Assembly (NCBI GenBank): GCA_947501565.1
Contig: CANMWJ010000002.1
Span: forward strand, 62,001-126,000
DNA length: 64,000 nucleotides
From: an uncultured Marinobacterium sp.
Lineage (GTDB): Bacteria; Pseudomonadota; Gammaproteobacteria; Pseudomonadales; Balneatricaceae
Reading direction: 5' to 3'
In this document: positions 33,901 to 42,055 of the stretch, one piece after another
Layout: every line of letters starts with the position of its first letter
How positions within the stretch are numbered: position 1 is the first letter of the stretch
Translations under genes and position numbers: made by a program
Notes under the pieces: generated by a model
The model's input: the letters and a program-made list of their open reading frames with translations, nothing else
Told to the model about the DNA's origin: nothing
Database searches by the model: none

Positions 33901-36257
33901 TCGTGTTGCCCTGGCAGCAGCCGCTGCATAAGAGTCGGGACGCGCGGGATGCGGCTTTTGAGCGCTGTCTGGAGCAGGGGGACTACTACTGGGGTGTTCA
34001 CGCCTACATTTTCGGTTTTTATGCTGATCTGATGACCAGCCCGAACGTCGATAAACTGCTGCAACGTACCCGTCAGGTCAGTCAGACCTGTGAAAAGATT
34101 AAACAACCGGCGCAGGTCTATCTCAGTACCCTGCAGTGTAATTTGCTGCAGATTCTGCAGGGTAGCCTCGATAACCAGCACAATCTGGATCACGAGGCCG
34201 GGTACGAAGCCGAAGCGCAGGCCCATTATGTGGCGAACAACTACATGTGCGGCAAGTATGATCGCTTGCTCGGACGTTTGCTGCAGGGTTATCTGTTCGG
34301 CAATTATCAGGAAGCACTGTCGGTTGCCTTGTCTCCCGAGTTAACCCCTAACGACCTGGATGAGGGGATCTTCCATGAAGCGACATATACCCAGTTCAAT
34401 CTGTTGAGCATTGTCGCTTTGAAGCAGCAGGGCGGTGTGGTTTCAGAAGCACAGGAGCATTGGTTTGCTGCAGCCAGCGAGCGCCTGACCGATTGGTATC
34501 AGCGCAACCCGCATAACTTTGCACCGGGATACTTCCTGCTGAGAGCGGAACAGGCCGTTCTGGAGGATGAACAGGCGGATGCGTTCAGCTATTACGAGCG
34601 GGCGATTCAGGCCGCGCGCGTGGCTGGGTTTGCTCTGATGCAGGCGGTTTGTAACGAGCGTGCCGGGCGTTACCGTCATCATCTGCAACAAACAGGGATG
34701 GCGAAAGCCTATCTGGACGAGGCGATCCATATCTATCAGGCGTGGGGGGCGGGAGCCAAAGCGGTTGAGGTCGAACGCTTCCTGCACCAGCTTGAACCTG
34801 GGCAGGTGATCTCGACTGTGCAGAATCAGGAGTGGCAGGGCATTGTCTCGGCGTCACAAGAGATCTCCCAGGCGCATAACCTGACGACCTTGCAGCAGCG
34901 GATGATGTACTGGTCAGCGAAAGTCAGCGGCGCTGAGCATGTGGCAATCTATCAATACAGTGCTGACGATGATGTGGCTGATCCATGCTGGAAGCAGGTC
35001 TCTGTACTGGATGCCGGGCATTCCGGATTGGATATACTGGCGGTAGAACGCTCCACAACGGCATTGCTGCCGGAAGGGATTCTTAACCTGTGTCGCAACA
35101 GTGAACAGACGGTGGTGCTTAAGGATGCGCTGGCTCAGGGCGATTTTATGCTGGAGCCCTATGTCGTCGAGCGTAAAAGCCGTTCTCTGCTCTGTCTGCC
35201 GCTTTATCTCAATGCGGAGTTCAGCAGCCTGCTGGTGTTGGAACATCGCCAGACCCGCAGTTTGTTCTCAGCGCAACGTATCCGGGTACTGGACCTGCTA
35301 TCCGGTCAGTATGCGATCAGCCTGGACAACATCCTGCTGTATCAGCAGTTGAACGAACACAACGCTCAGCTTGAATCGATCGTTGAACTGCGCACAGACG
35401 CCCTCAATCAGAAAACCAGGCATCTGGAGGCGATTCTGGATGCGTTGCCGGTGCCCTATGCACTGGTCTGGGAAGATGGGCGTATCTTTGATGGCAACGA
35501 GGCGCTGCAGGACCGGCTGGCATTCTCTGCTGACCAGTATGGCGGTCGCAACGTTCTGGATTTCTACGTTGATCCCGCTGACCGTCATCGATTCGCGCAA
35601 CGACTCTACTCCAAGGGCAGCGTTGCTGACTTTGAGTGTCAGATGAAAAATACAACGGGTCAGCCGTTCTGGGCCTCCATGTCGGCAACCTTCATCGATG
35701 TGAACGGCGAGCGTGCAGTCTTCACGGCGATCACCGACATCTCCCAACGAAAAGCGCGTGAATATCTGCTGCATAAACAAGCCAACACCGATCCGCTGAC
35801 CGGCGTTTACAACCGTCGGGCTCTGGCTGAGCTGGGCAATCAGATACATGAGCGCCAGGACGGTCCGTTGTGGGTTGCGATGATCGATCTGGATCACTTT
35901 AAACGCCTCAACGACAGCTTCGGCCACGCTGCGGGGGATGAGGTGCTCAAGCAGTTCACCCAAGCCATACAGGCTGAGCTGCGCGAAGAGGATCTGCTGG
36001 GCCGTATTGGCGGTGAGGAGTTTACGGTGATTCTGTCCGCTATCAACTTCCAGCAGGCCTGCAGCGTACTGGAGCGAATTCGGAACCTGACTGAAACGCT
36101 GGTGGTGGAGTATCAGGGGCAGGCGATGTCGATCACCATGAGTGCAGGGCTGACCGGCTGGAAGCCTGACGAGAAGATGGCGGAGGTGTTCTGTCGTGCT
36201 GACCTGCATCTTTACGATGCCAAACAGCAAGGGCGTAACCGCGTTATTGCGCGTTAA
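30954..36257 (+). CDS. Giant pseudokinase-AAA ATPase-GAF-PAS-GGDEF signalling protein
   Basis: 1767 residues from the ATG at 30954 (GAGAGG upstream); the frame is open from 30789 without homology. Order: kinase-like domain (~1-280) with HLALRPATFLL where active kinases have HRDxKxxN and DFS for DFG, so probably a pseudokinase; AAA ATPase (~290-560) with LLVAGYSGVGKSALVNQI (Walker A) and VVFIDDLQWAD (Walker B); a long helical TPR-like region; GAF (~1310-1470); PAS (~1490-1600); GGDEF with DPLTGVYNRRAL and GGEEF, so likely an active diguanylate cyclase. No membrane segment. The usual histidine-kinase C-terminus of this architecture is replaced by GGDEF. Monocistronic, with a strong terminator. 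Confidence 0.9.
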   Translation: MEQSTIVPDLSERFMRLEPLHEADGKTVFERSCFSHLSPFEISAALENERVILDHLGGRGAPDLVETVEDGSAAHRLITASPISLAQQPITTLSLKDKLQIAISLARALARVHSQDIFHLALRPATFLLSPQYTKAVLVDFSSARHCPKTRKGIGHFRPMIADVRFLAPEQGYEIDRSLDHRTDLYSLGCVFYWLFCGAVPFAELQQDEEISYAHIARSLSLKHWSMGQGQTATVLADITHRLLQIEPRDRYQSCAGLLSDLEYLLEVITQNRSLDGFEVGEADRSERLQIPQRLYGREQELTQLMDAFGRVVDGPCEALLVAGYSGVGKSALVNQIQKPVLENGGLFVFGKFDQYRSTMPYSAIEQAFSHFIRLILAMPADQMQAWRDRLNEALAPNAQVLIEIMPDLGRLLGPQPAPAPLGADERQNRFNRVFLQFIHAISSEHKPLVVFIDDLQWADRASIQLLRLLLTDTDCRHCLLLGAYRDNEVDARHPFIQMLSDLEDSTARISQINLQPLGVAHLQQLIADSLDLQTTEVATLADLVHTKTDGNPFFLRQFLQELYQQELLSFDYDQNRWCWSVEQIAQSSITDNVVALMVGKISRLPEATQRQLQHASCIGAVFPLALVRALEGDGEMGAAPETQLEAAYQSGLVQPVRLPGGDDAPVEEVRFLHDRVQQAAYSLLDDDKRQQLHHRIGRLLLDSYDEKALEEHCFSVVGHFNQAPHLLSVDEKARVIALNLQAAQKAKDASAYGTAVNYLNALFSLSDDLPDVSDTQLFQAAIERLECLFLAGEFELAEAQIAEVKARCAYPDQQVMLNTVLITQYTRYGQLQRAIDQGLEALAQLGYSMPREPGMEDIGAAIAEVQAELAKVSFRELSKKPEVQDATVLRTLEILMAMQPCCYNSGSILFPLTILGLLKLTQTHGNSAHSSYVFMMYGLLCTKVLKDYDTAFEAARYSKLIGQKFPANALTEGRLLMMYSNFVLPWQQPLHKSRDARDAAFERCLEQGDYYWGVHAYIFGFYADLMTSPNVDKLLQRTRQVSQTCEKIKQPAQVYLSTLQCNLLQILQGSLDNQHNLDHEAGYEAEAQAHYVANNYMCGKYDRLLGRLLQGYLFGNYQEALSVALSPELTPNDLDEGIFHEATYTQFNLLSIVALKQQGGVVSEAQEHWFAAASERLTDWYQRNPHNFAPGYFLLRAEQAVLEDEQADAFSYYERAIQAARVAGFALMQAVCNERAGRYRHHLQQTGMAKAYLDEAIHIYQAWGAGAKAVEVERFLHQLEPGQVISTVQNQEWQGIVSASQEISQAHNLTTLQQRMMYWSAKVSGAEHVAIYQYSADDDVADPCWKQVSVLDAGHSGLDILAVERSTTALLPEGILNLCRNSEQTVVLKDALAQGDFMLEPYVVERKSRSLLCLPLYLNAEFSSLLVLEHRQTRSLFSAQRIRVLDLLSGQYAISLDNILLYQQLNEHNAQLESIVELRTDALNQKTRHLEAILDALPVPYALVWEDGRIFDGNEALQDRLAFSADQYGGRNVLDFYVDPADRHRFAQRLYSKGSVADFECQMKNTTGQPFWASMSATFIDVNGERAVFTAITDISQRKAREYLLHKQANTDPLTGVYNRRALAELGNQIHERQDGPLWVAMIDLDHFKRLNDSFGHAAGDEVLKQFTQAIQAELREEDLLGRIGGEEFTVILSAINFQQACSVLERIRNLTETLVVEYQGQAMSITMSAGLTGWKPDEKMAEVFCRADLHLYDAKQQGRNRVIAR

Positions 36258-36292
36258 TAGCGACTGTTAGTGCGCCTTCGTAGAACAGACCA

Positions 36293-36317
36293 AGCCCCGA
36301 TCAGACTGATCGGGGCT
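36293..36317 (+). terminator. Rho-independent terminator
   Basis: AGCCCCGATCA / TGATCGGGGCT, an 11-bp perfect stem with a 3-nt loop, followed by T6 (36317-36322). A textbook terminator for the giant kinase-like gene. Confidence 0.9.
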
Positions 36318-36324
36318 TTTTTAT

Positions 36325-36340
36325 TGTCGCAAATGTCGCA
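36325..36340. promoter_or_regulatory. Direct-repeat operator candidate before the HTH-receiver gene
   Basis: TGTCGCAAATGTCGCA: two TGTCGCA units spaced by AA, 59 bp before the ATG at 36399. Its reverse complement is closely matched at 44298-44313 (TGTGACATTTGCGACA) upstream of another receiver gene. A plausible autoregulatory site of the HTH-receiver protein. Confidence 0.5.
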
Positions 36341-36398
36341 TAAGTCTAAAAAGTGGTCTATTCTAGTCCCTAATGCTAAACAAGATTGAGTAAGTGAA

Positions 36399-36968
36399 AT
36401 GCAGACACTCACAACAGGTGACATCGCCAAGTACTGTGATGTGAACCAGCGCACAGTGATCCGTTGGCTGGATAAAGGGGCGCTTAAGGGATTCAAGTTA
36501 CCGGGGCGGGGCAACAATCGCGTCAAAGTTGAGGACTTTATCCGTTTTCTGAAAGAGAACGGTATGCCGATCCCGGAGGAGTTCAGCGAAGCGGCCGAGA
36601 AGCGGATTCTGGTGGTGGATGATGAACGCCCTGTCGCTAATGCGATTAAGCGTGTCCTGCGTCCTGTGAGCAGCAAGATCGAGATCGCCGAAGCCGGATT
36701 TGAGGCGGGCACCAAGCTGATTATGCACCGTCCTGACCTGATGACGCTCGACCTGAGTATGCCCGGAATGAATGGTTTTGAAGTGATCCGCTATGTGCGT
36801 GATAACGAGGAGATCGCTGAGACCAAGATTCTGGTGATCTCCGCCTTGGGCCCCGCTGAACTGGATAAAGCGCTGGCCTGTGGTGCGGACATGGCGCTCA
36901 GCAAGCCGTTTGATAACGACGTGCTGGTGGAAAAAGTTTCAACCCTTCTGGGTATTACGACCGACTAA
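36399..36968 (+). CDS. HTH-receiver response regulator (HnoC-like)
   Basis: 189 residues. N-terminal excisionase/MerR-type helix-turn-helix (TTGDIAKYCDVNQRTVIRWL, then KLPGRGNNRVKVEDFIRFL), a short linker, and a C-terminal receiver (KRILVVDDERPVANAIK, phospho-Asp in LMTLDLSMPGMNG, Lys in ALSKPF). HTH before receiver is unusual for response regulators. In the Shewanella H-NOX network the DNA-binding regulator HnoC combines a receiver with an HTH, and the other Hno-type parts are encoded within 11 kb here. It leads the operon with the PhnD-like protein and the histidine kinase. Confidence 0.85.
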   Translation: MQTLTTGDIAKYCDVNQRTVIRWLDKGALKGFKLPGRGNNRVKVEDFIRFLKENGMPIPEEFSEAAEKRILVVDDERPVANAIKRVLRPVSSKIEIAEAGFEAGTKLIMHRPDLMTLDLSMPGMNGFEVIRYVRDNEEIAETKILVISALGPAELDKALACGADMALSKPFDNDVLVEKVSTLLGITTD

Positions 36969-37003
36969 CGGTTTTGCCGCTTAGGGAATTTGAGGATATG
37001 ACG

Positions 37004-37840
37004 ATGAAAAAAGTACTTTCTGCTTGTGCAATCGCCTGCACGCTTTCGCTGACCGCGCCATCGATCCAGGCGGATACACTGACGTTCGGACTGGTACCGC
37101 AGCAATCCGCTAAGAAGCTGGCAAGACTCTGGACCCCTATCTTCAACTACCTGAGCGCCAAAACCGGCGATACCATCCGTTTTTCTACGGCGCGTGATAT
37201 TCCAACCTTTGAAAAACGCTTGCTGGCGGGTGATTACGACGTGGCGTACATGAACCCGTATCACTTCACCGTGTTTAATAAAACGCCCGGTTATCAGGCG
37301 ATTGCGCGCCAGAAGAACAAACGTATCAAGGGCATTATGGTGGTACGTAAAGACAGTCTGCTTGCGCAGCTGAACGAACTGGACAACAAAACACTGGCGT
37401 TCCCATCGCCTGCCGCGTTTGCTGCTAGCGTGTTGCCCCGTGCCAAAATGGAGCTGGATGGCATAAATATCACGCCTAAATATGTCTCCTCCCACGACTC
37501 CGTATACCTGAACGTCGCCAAAGGCCTGTTTCCTGCAGGGGGCGGCGTCATGCGTACGTTTAACAATACCGCGCCGGAAGTGCGTGAACAGCTGCGCGTG
37601 CTCTGGACCACGCCTGCCTATACTCCCCATGCGATCGCCGTTCATCCGCGTGTCAACGCTGATGCGGTGGAGCGCCTTGTCAACGCGCTGCTGGCGATGA
37701 ACGATGATCCGGAAGGGCAGAAGTTGCTTAAGACGGTGAACTTTAAAGGGATCGAGGCTGCAAAAAACAGCGATTGGGACGATGTTCGTGCGCTGAACAT
37801 CAAACTGCTTGATCCACTCCTGGCCACCCAGGGGAAATAG
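37004..37840 (+). CDS. PhnD-like periplasmic substrate-binding protein
   Basis: 278 residues from the ATG at 37004 (GAGGA 7 nt upstream; the ATG at 36998 is too close). Signal peptide MKKVLSACAIACTLSLTAPS, then LTFGLVPQQSAKKLARLWTP, DYDVAYMNPYHFTVFNK and HDSVYLNVAKGLFPAGGGVM, the phosphate/phosphonate (PhnD/SsuA-like) binding family. No permease or ATPase is nearby; it is followed 30 bp later by a membrane histidine kinase, so it is probably the ligand-sensing partner of that kinase rather than part of a transporter. Confidence 0.87.
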   Translation: MKKVLSACAIACTLSLTAPSIQADTLTFGLVPQQSAKKLARLWTPIFNYLSAKTGDTIRFSTARDIPTFEKRLLAGDYDVAYMNPYHFTVFNKTPGYQAIARQKNKRIKGIMVVRKDSLLAQLNELDNKTLAFPSPAAFAASVLPRAKMELDGINITPKYVSSHDSVYLNVAKGLFPAGGGVMRTFNNTAPEVREQLRVLWTTPAYTPHAIAVHPRVNADAVERLVNALLAMNDDPEGQKLLKTVNFKGIEAAKNSDWDDVRALNIKLLDPLLATQGK

Positions 37841-37870
37841 CCGACTATCTCAACGTAAGAGAGGCCGTCT

Positions 37871-39514
37871 GTGTCGATTCGTCTGAAAACCATATTGGGT
37901 GTCGCGTTAATTGAGGCGATCCTGTTGTTGCTGTTGGTGACCATGACGCTGGATTACCTGCGCAGTACCAACTATGACGGGTTGGTCAAACGTGCCTCCA
38001 CCACCGCGACCTTGTTTGCTACTACCTCCAAGGACGCGGTGCTCTCCTACGATCTGGCATCACTGGAAGCCTTTGTGCGTGAAGTGATGAAAAATCCGGA
38101 TCTGACCTACGCCAGAGTGCTAGGCCCCGCCGGCGAGATTTTCGCAGCGGCGGGCCAGGCGGAGGCGCTCTCACTTGCTTTCTCAGCTGACCAGACGGTC
38201 GAAGATGTAGATGATGGTGTATTCGATACCTATGCGGAGATCGTCGAAAGCGGCGTGGTGTATGGGCGGGTCGAGATTGGCCTGGATATCAGCACACTGA
38301 CCGCCAAGATCGACGAGGCAAAAAACTGGAGTGCGATCATCGCCTCCATAGAGATGGTGTTGGTAGCGCTGTTCTCTTTCATTCTGGGTGCTTACCTCAC
38401 CGGACAGTTGAATGTACTTACCCGCGCTGCGAAAACCATCGCATCCGGCGATCTGAAGGTTGAAGTGCCGGTTCGGGGTAAAGACGAGATTGCAGAGGTG
38501 GCGCTGGCGTTCAACTCGATGGCGGTAAACCTAAGCGACGCCAGTGCCCATCGGGATAAGATCGAAAACGAGCTGATCGAACTGAACCGGTCGCTGGAAG
38601 ATCGTGTGATGGAACGCACCCAGGCGTTGCGGCAGAAAAACGAACAGCTCGTACAGGCCAACCAGGAGATCAAGAACACCCAGGCAAAACTGCTGCACTC
38701 GGAAAAGATGGCGTCAGTGGGTGTACTGGCTGCTGGTGTTGCCCATGAGATCAACAACCCGATCGGTTTTGTACTCAGCAATATCAAAACTCTGGAGGAG
38801 TACCTGAAAACCTACCAGACCCTGCTCGCGGCATACGAGAAACTGGAAGAGGTTGAGGATCTCGAGAAACGCAAAGCGATGCTGGCAAAAATCCGGGCGT
38901 ATGCCGAGGCACAGGATCTGGAGTTTATCCAGGACGATATCGGCGAGCTGCTCAGCGATTCGATCGAAGGTACCGAGCGGGTACGTGACATCGTACAGGG
39001 ACTCAAATCGTTCTCCCATGTCGATAAAACGGATGCCTTTGCACTCTGCGATCTGAACGAATCTATCGAGTCAACGTTGAAGATGGCGAACAACGAACTC
39101 AAGTATCACTGTACCGTACACAAAGAGCTGCAGCCGCTGCCGAAGACTCAATGTCGGGCCGGGCAGATCAATCAGGTACTGCTCAACCTTATCATGAATG
39201 CTGGTCAGGCGATCGAAGGAAGTGGCGAAATCACCGTTCGCTCGGCACAGATCGATGATCATATCGAGATCAGTGTGACCGATACCGGTAAAGGGATTCC
39301 GGCCGATGTGATTGAGAAACTGTTTGATCCGTTCTTCACCACTAAACCGGTGGGCGAAGGCACAGGACTGGGTCTGGCGATCTCCTACGGAATTGTAAAA
39401 GACCATAACGGCGAGATCGTTGTCGAGAGTACACCGGGAGAGGGTAGCTGCTTCACGCTTAGGCTGCCGGTAGTGACCGAAGCAGTGTACGATGAGGTTG
39501 CGTTGCTGAACTGA
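37871..39514 (+). CDS. Membrane sensor histidine kinase
   Basis: 547 residues from the GTG at 37871 (GAGAGG upstream). TM1 ([18 protein letters not shown]), a periplasmic domain of ~125 residues, TM2 ([20 protein letters not shown]), HAMP (~175-230), a coiled coil, H-box [20 protein letters not shown]-box [13 protein letters not shown] boxes [21 protein letters not shown] and [11 protein letters not shown]. The HEINNP class is the same as that of the H-NOX-linked kinase at 46861. Likely partners: the PhnD-like protein as input, and the HTH-receiver or the REC-HD protein at 39556 as output. Confidence 0.92.
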   Translation: MSIRLKTILGVALIEAILLLLLVTMTLDYLRSTNYDGLVKRASTTATLFATTSKDAVLSYDLASLEAFVREVMKNPDLTYARVLGPAGEIFAAAGQAEALSLAFSADQTVEDVDDGVFDTYAEIVESGVVYGRVEIGLDISTLTAKIDEAKNWSAIIASIEMVLVALFSFILGAYLTGQLNVLTRAAKTIASGDLKVEVPVRGKDEIAEVALAFNSMAVNLSDASAHRDKIENELIELNRSLEDRVMERTQALRQKNEQLVQANQEIKNTQAKLLHSEKMASVGVLAAGVAHEINNPIGFVLSNIKTLEEYLKTYQTLLAAYEKLEEVEDLEKRKAMLAKIRAYAEAQDLEFIQDDIGELLSDSIEGTERVRDIVQGLKSFSHVDKTDAFALCDLNESIESTLKMANNELKYHCTVHKELQPLPKTQCRAGQINQVLLNLIMNAGQAIEGSGEITVRSAQIDDHIEISVTDTGKGIPADVIEKLFDPFFTTKPVGEGTGLGLAISYGIVKDHNGEIVVESTPGEGSCFTLRLPVVTEAVYDEVALLN

Positions 39515-39555
39515 TCGATAACGCCTCAGGGATACGTGAAACGAGGGAAGACGGC

Positions 39556-40833
39556 ATGGAATATCCTGAAAATACAGTGCTGCTGGTAGATGACGAGAAG
39601 CCGGTACTCAATGCATTAAAGCGTCTGATCAGACCGCTGAAATGCACCGTGCTGGTCACGGAATCGCCGAACGAAGCACTGCGAATACTGGATGAGCAGC
39701 AGATTGATCTGGTGATCAGCGATATGCGGATGCCGGAGATGAGCGGTGAGCGTTTTCTGGAGCAGGTGGCAAAGCAGTCACCCGACACCGAACGTATCGT
39801 GATGACCGCGTATTCAGATCCTCAGGCCACCATCGACGCGATCAACCACGGCAAGGTGAGCCGTTTCATGATGAAACCCTGGGAGGACGAAGATGTCCTC
39901 AAGGTGGTACGCAAAAGCTTCGAACTGACCGCCCTGAGGCGTCAGAACGAAGCGCTTCAAGCGCTGACGCGGCAGAAAAATGCTGAGTTGGCGGCGCTGA
40001 ACGATAGTCTGGAGCAAAAGGTCGAAGCCCGCACCGAGCAGCTGAAGGATGCGAATGTTCGAATCAAGAACAGCTACCGGTCTGTGGTGCGCATGTTCTC
40101 CAACCTCACTGCCCGCCGTCTGGGGGTCAAAGCGACCGCAGACAACCACCGCCTCAATCAGATCCTGCTCGGTGTTGCTAAGTACTGCAAGGTCGAGGGC
40201 ACGCCGCTTAAACAACTTTATTACGCCTGGCAGCTGAGAAACATTGGCAAGCTCAGTTTTGATGATTCACTGCTCACCAAACCCTACGTTGAACTGAGCG
40301 CTGAGCAGCAACGCCAGTTTCATGCCCACCCGCTACTCGCGGAGGCGGCGACCATGCTGGTTAAACCGCTTTTCCCGGCAGGTAATATCATTCGTCAGCA
40401 TAAAGAGTATCTCGACGGCAGTGGGTACCCGAAAGGGCTGCAAGGCGATCAGATCAGCCAGCCAGCCCGGATTCTCTGTGTGGTGAACGACTATATCGAG
40501 CTCACATTGGGAACCTATCAGGGGCGCCAGTACAGCACCAATGAGGCCTTGGCCTATCTGCGAGAGTACGCGTCAGAGCGTTACGAAGACCGGGTTGTGG
40601 ATGCCCTTGAAGCTGTTGTTAGTGCGTTAGCCAAAGAGGGTGATGTGGTGAAGGATGACTGCAAAGCCAGCCAGGATCTCGCGCCGGAGATGGTGTTAAG
40701 TCGCGATCTGGTGAGTGGGCAGGGCGTATTACTGCTCAGCGCCGGACAAACACTGGATACGGTGGCTATTCAGCGGATCAGAGAGATGGAAGCGAATCTG
40801 GATGAGCAGTTCGCGGTATATATAAAAAACTAG
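39556..40833 (+). CDS. Receiver protein with degenerate HD-GYP domain (HnoD-like)
   Basis: 425 residues. Receiver (TVLLVDDEKPVLNALKRL; Asp in LVISDMRMPEMSG; MMKPWEDED), a coiled coil (~130-170), then an HD-GYP-like domain. HKEYLDGSGYPKGLQGDQI keeps the DGxGYP part, but the HD metal motif is lost (LRNIGKL where HDIGK is expected), so c-di-GMP hydrolysis is unlikely. In Shewanella, HnoD is a receiver plus degenerate HD-GYP that allosterically inhibits the EAL protein HnoB. The gene is 42 bp after the kinase and ends the operon. Confidence 0.87.
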   Translation: MEYPENTVLLVDDEKPVLNALKRLIRPLKCTVLVTESPNEALRILDEQQIDLVISDMRMPEMSGERFLEQVAKQSPDTERIVMTAYSDPQATIDAINHGKVSRFMMKPWEDEDVLKVVRKSFELTALRRQNEALQALTRQKNAELAALNDSLEQKVEARTEQLKDANVRIKNSYRSVVRMFSNLTARRLGVKATADNHRLNQILLGVAKYCKVEGTPLKQLYYAWQLRNIGKLSFDDSLLTKPYVELSAEQQRQFHAHPLLAEAATMLVKPLFPAGNIIRQHKEYLDGSGYPKGLQGDQISQPARILCVVNDYIELTLGTYQGRQYSTNEALAYLREYASERYEDRVVDALEAVVSALAKEGDVVKDDCKASQDLAPEMVLSRDLVSGQGVLLLSAGQTLDTVAIQRIREMEANLDEQFAVYIKN

Positions 40834-40874
40834 GGTCTGCGTACGCAGTATTGGGACAACAGATGCAGGAAAGG

Positions 40875-40909
40875 ATGGGCGCACTCAGTAGATCATTGAG
40901 TGCGCCCAT
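40875..40909. terminator. Bidirectional hairpin between convergent operons
   Basis: ATGGGCGCACTCA / TGAGTGCGCCCAT, a 13-bp perfect stem with a 9-nt loop, between genes ending at 40833 (+) and 40914 (-). Confidence 0.75.
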
Positions 40910-40913
40910 TGCA

Positions 40914-42044
40914 TTAATGCGGACTGTTCTCTGTTGCTTCCTGAAGCCAGCTTGTCACCTGATCAATTAAACCGACCCGTTCCAGTGATTCGAGATCCAG
41001 ACCCGAGGTATCTGAAAGGGGGGCTATCCCCGCTTCTCGGGCAGCGAACACCTGCGTAGCTACGTGCAGGCAGCTGCTGATAGGGCAGTTATCCGTAGGC
41101 GCTGCAGCGAGATCGCACTGATACAACACTGCGTTCACCATAATATCGTCGAATCCCCATAACTTAAGCAGGTAACCGCTCACTGCAGCCCGCAGTGGCG
41201 GATTATCCTGATTCTCACCAAGGATCAAGCCACCTACGTTGTGAAGCAGGCCCACCACAAAGCTGTGATCGGTCTGGGGGCGTTTCAAGCCGATGTGAGC
41301 GGCCATGGACATCGTTAACGCAGCAACTTTTTCTGCTTCATGGGACAGCAGTGCGTGTCGCTGCTCATCGGCCTGATCTTGTTCAAACAGGCCGTAGCAG
41401 AGTACCAGGTTGGCGATCAGGTCCTGGCCCAGGCGCACAACGGCATCCAGGGCACTGGATGCGGGATTGCGAAAACCGAAGAAAGCGGAGTTTGCCAGCT
41501 GCAGTATTTTGCTGAGGATGGCTACATCCTGGCTGATAATCTGCGCGATCCGCTGATTGTCTGGTTCATCGGTGCTGTTAAGGTAATCCACCAGCTCCTG
41601 ATAGACCTTGGGCAGAACCGGCAGCGAGCGTATGCAGCTGATCTGTTCGCGAATCTCCGGACTCACCGGCAGGTGGTGCAGGCACAGTGCGGCATTGAGT
41701 ACGTTAACCAGATCGTCCAGTTCAAATGGTTTAGGGAGAAGCAGGTGTGCGATATCCGCCACCTGAAGTGCAGCCTCGCCGGTGGTGTCACCGCTCAGAA
41801 TGACGCGAACGGACAGGGGGGAGCGCTGCTTCACCTCTTGCAGGAACGCTGCACCATCCATCTCCGGCATCCGTTTATCGCTGATGACAACCAGCGGCGT
41901 GGCGTCCTGCAGGCGGTCGAGCGCCGCTTGCGGTGACTCCTCCGCATACAAGGTCCAGTCCCGCGCTTTCAGGCGCAGGCCACGGCGAAGCGCGCGCAGC
42001 ACACTGCTCTCGTCATCAACGATCATTACACTGGGTGTTTCCAT
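40914..42044 (-). CDS. Receiver-HDOD response regulator
   Basis: 376 residues. Receiver (VMIVDDESSVLRALRRGLRL; Asp in LVVISDKRMPEMDG; LLPKPFELDD), then an HDOD domain (~145-340) with IRSLPVLPKVYQEL, SQDVAILSKILQLANSAFFG and HSFVVGLLHNVGGLIL. HDOD domains are non-catalytic relatives of HD hydrolases used in signalling. The start is 11 bp after the stop of the REC-GGDEF-EAL gene, so the two are one operon. Confidence 0.88.
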   Translation of the reverse strand: METPSVMIVDDESSVLRALRRGLRLKARDWTLYAEESPQAALDRLQDATPLVVISDKRMPEMDGAAFLQEVKQRSPLSVRVILSGDTTGEAALQVADIAHLLLPKPFELDDLVNVLNAALCLHHLPVSPEIREQISCIRSLPVLPKVYQELVDYLNSTDEPDNQRIAQIISQDVAILSKILQLANSAFFGFRNPASSALDAVVRLGQDLIANLVLCYGLFEQDQADEQRHALLSHEAEKVAALTMSMAAHIGLKRPQTDHSFVVGLLHNVGGLILGENQDNPPLRAAVSGYLLKLWGFDDIMVNAVLYQCDLAAAPTDNCPISSCLHVATQVFAAREAGIAPLSDTSGLDLESLERVGLIDQVTSWLQEATENSPH

Positions 42045-42055
42045 CTAATCCCCGA

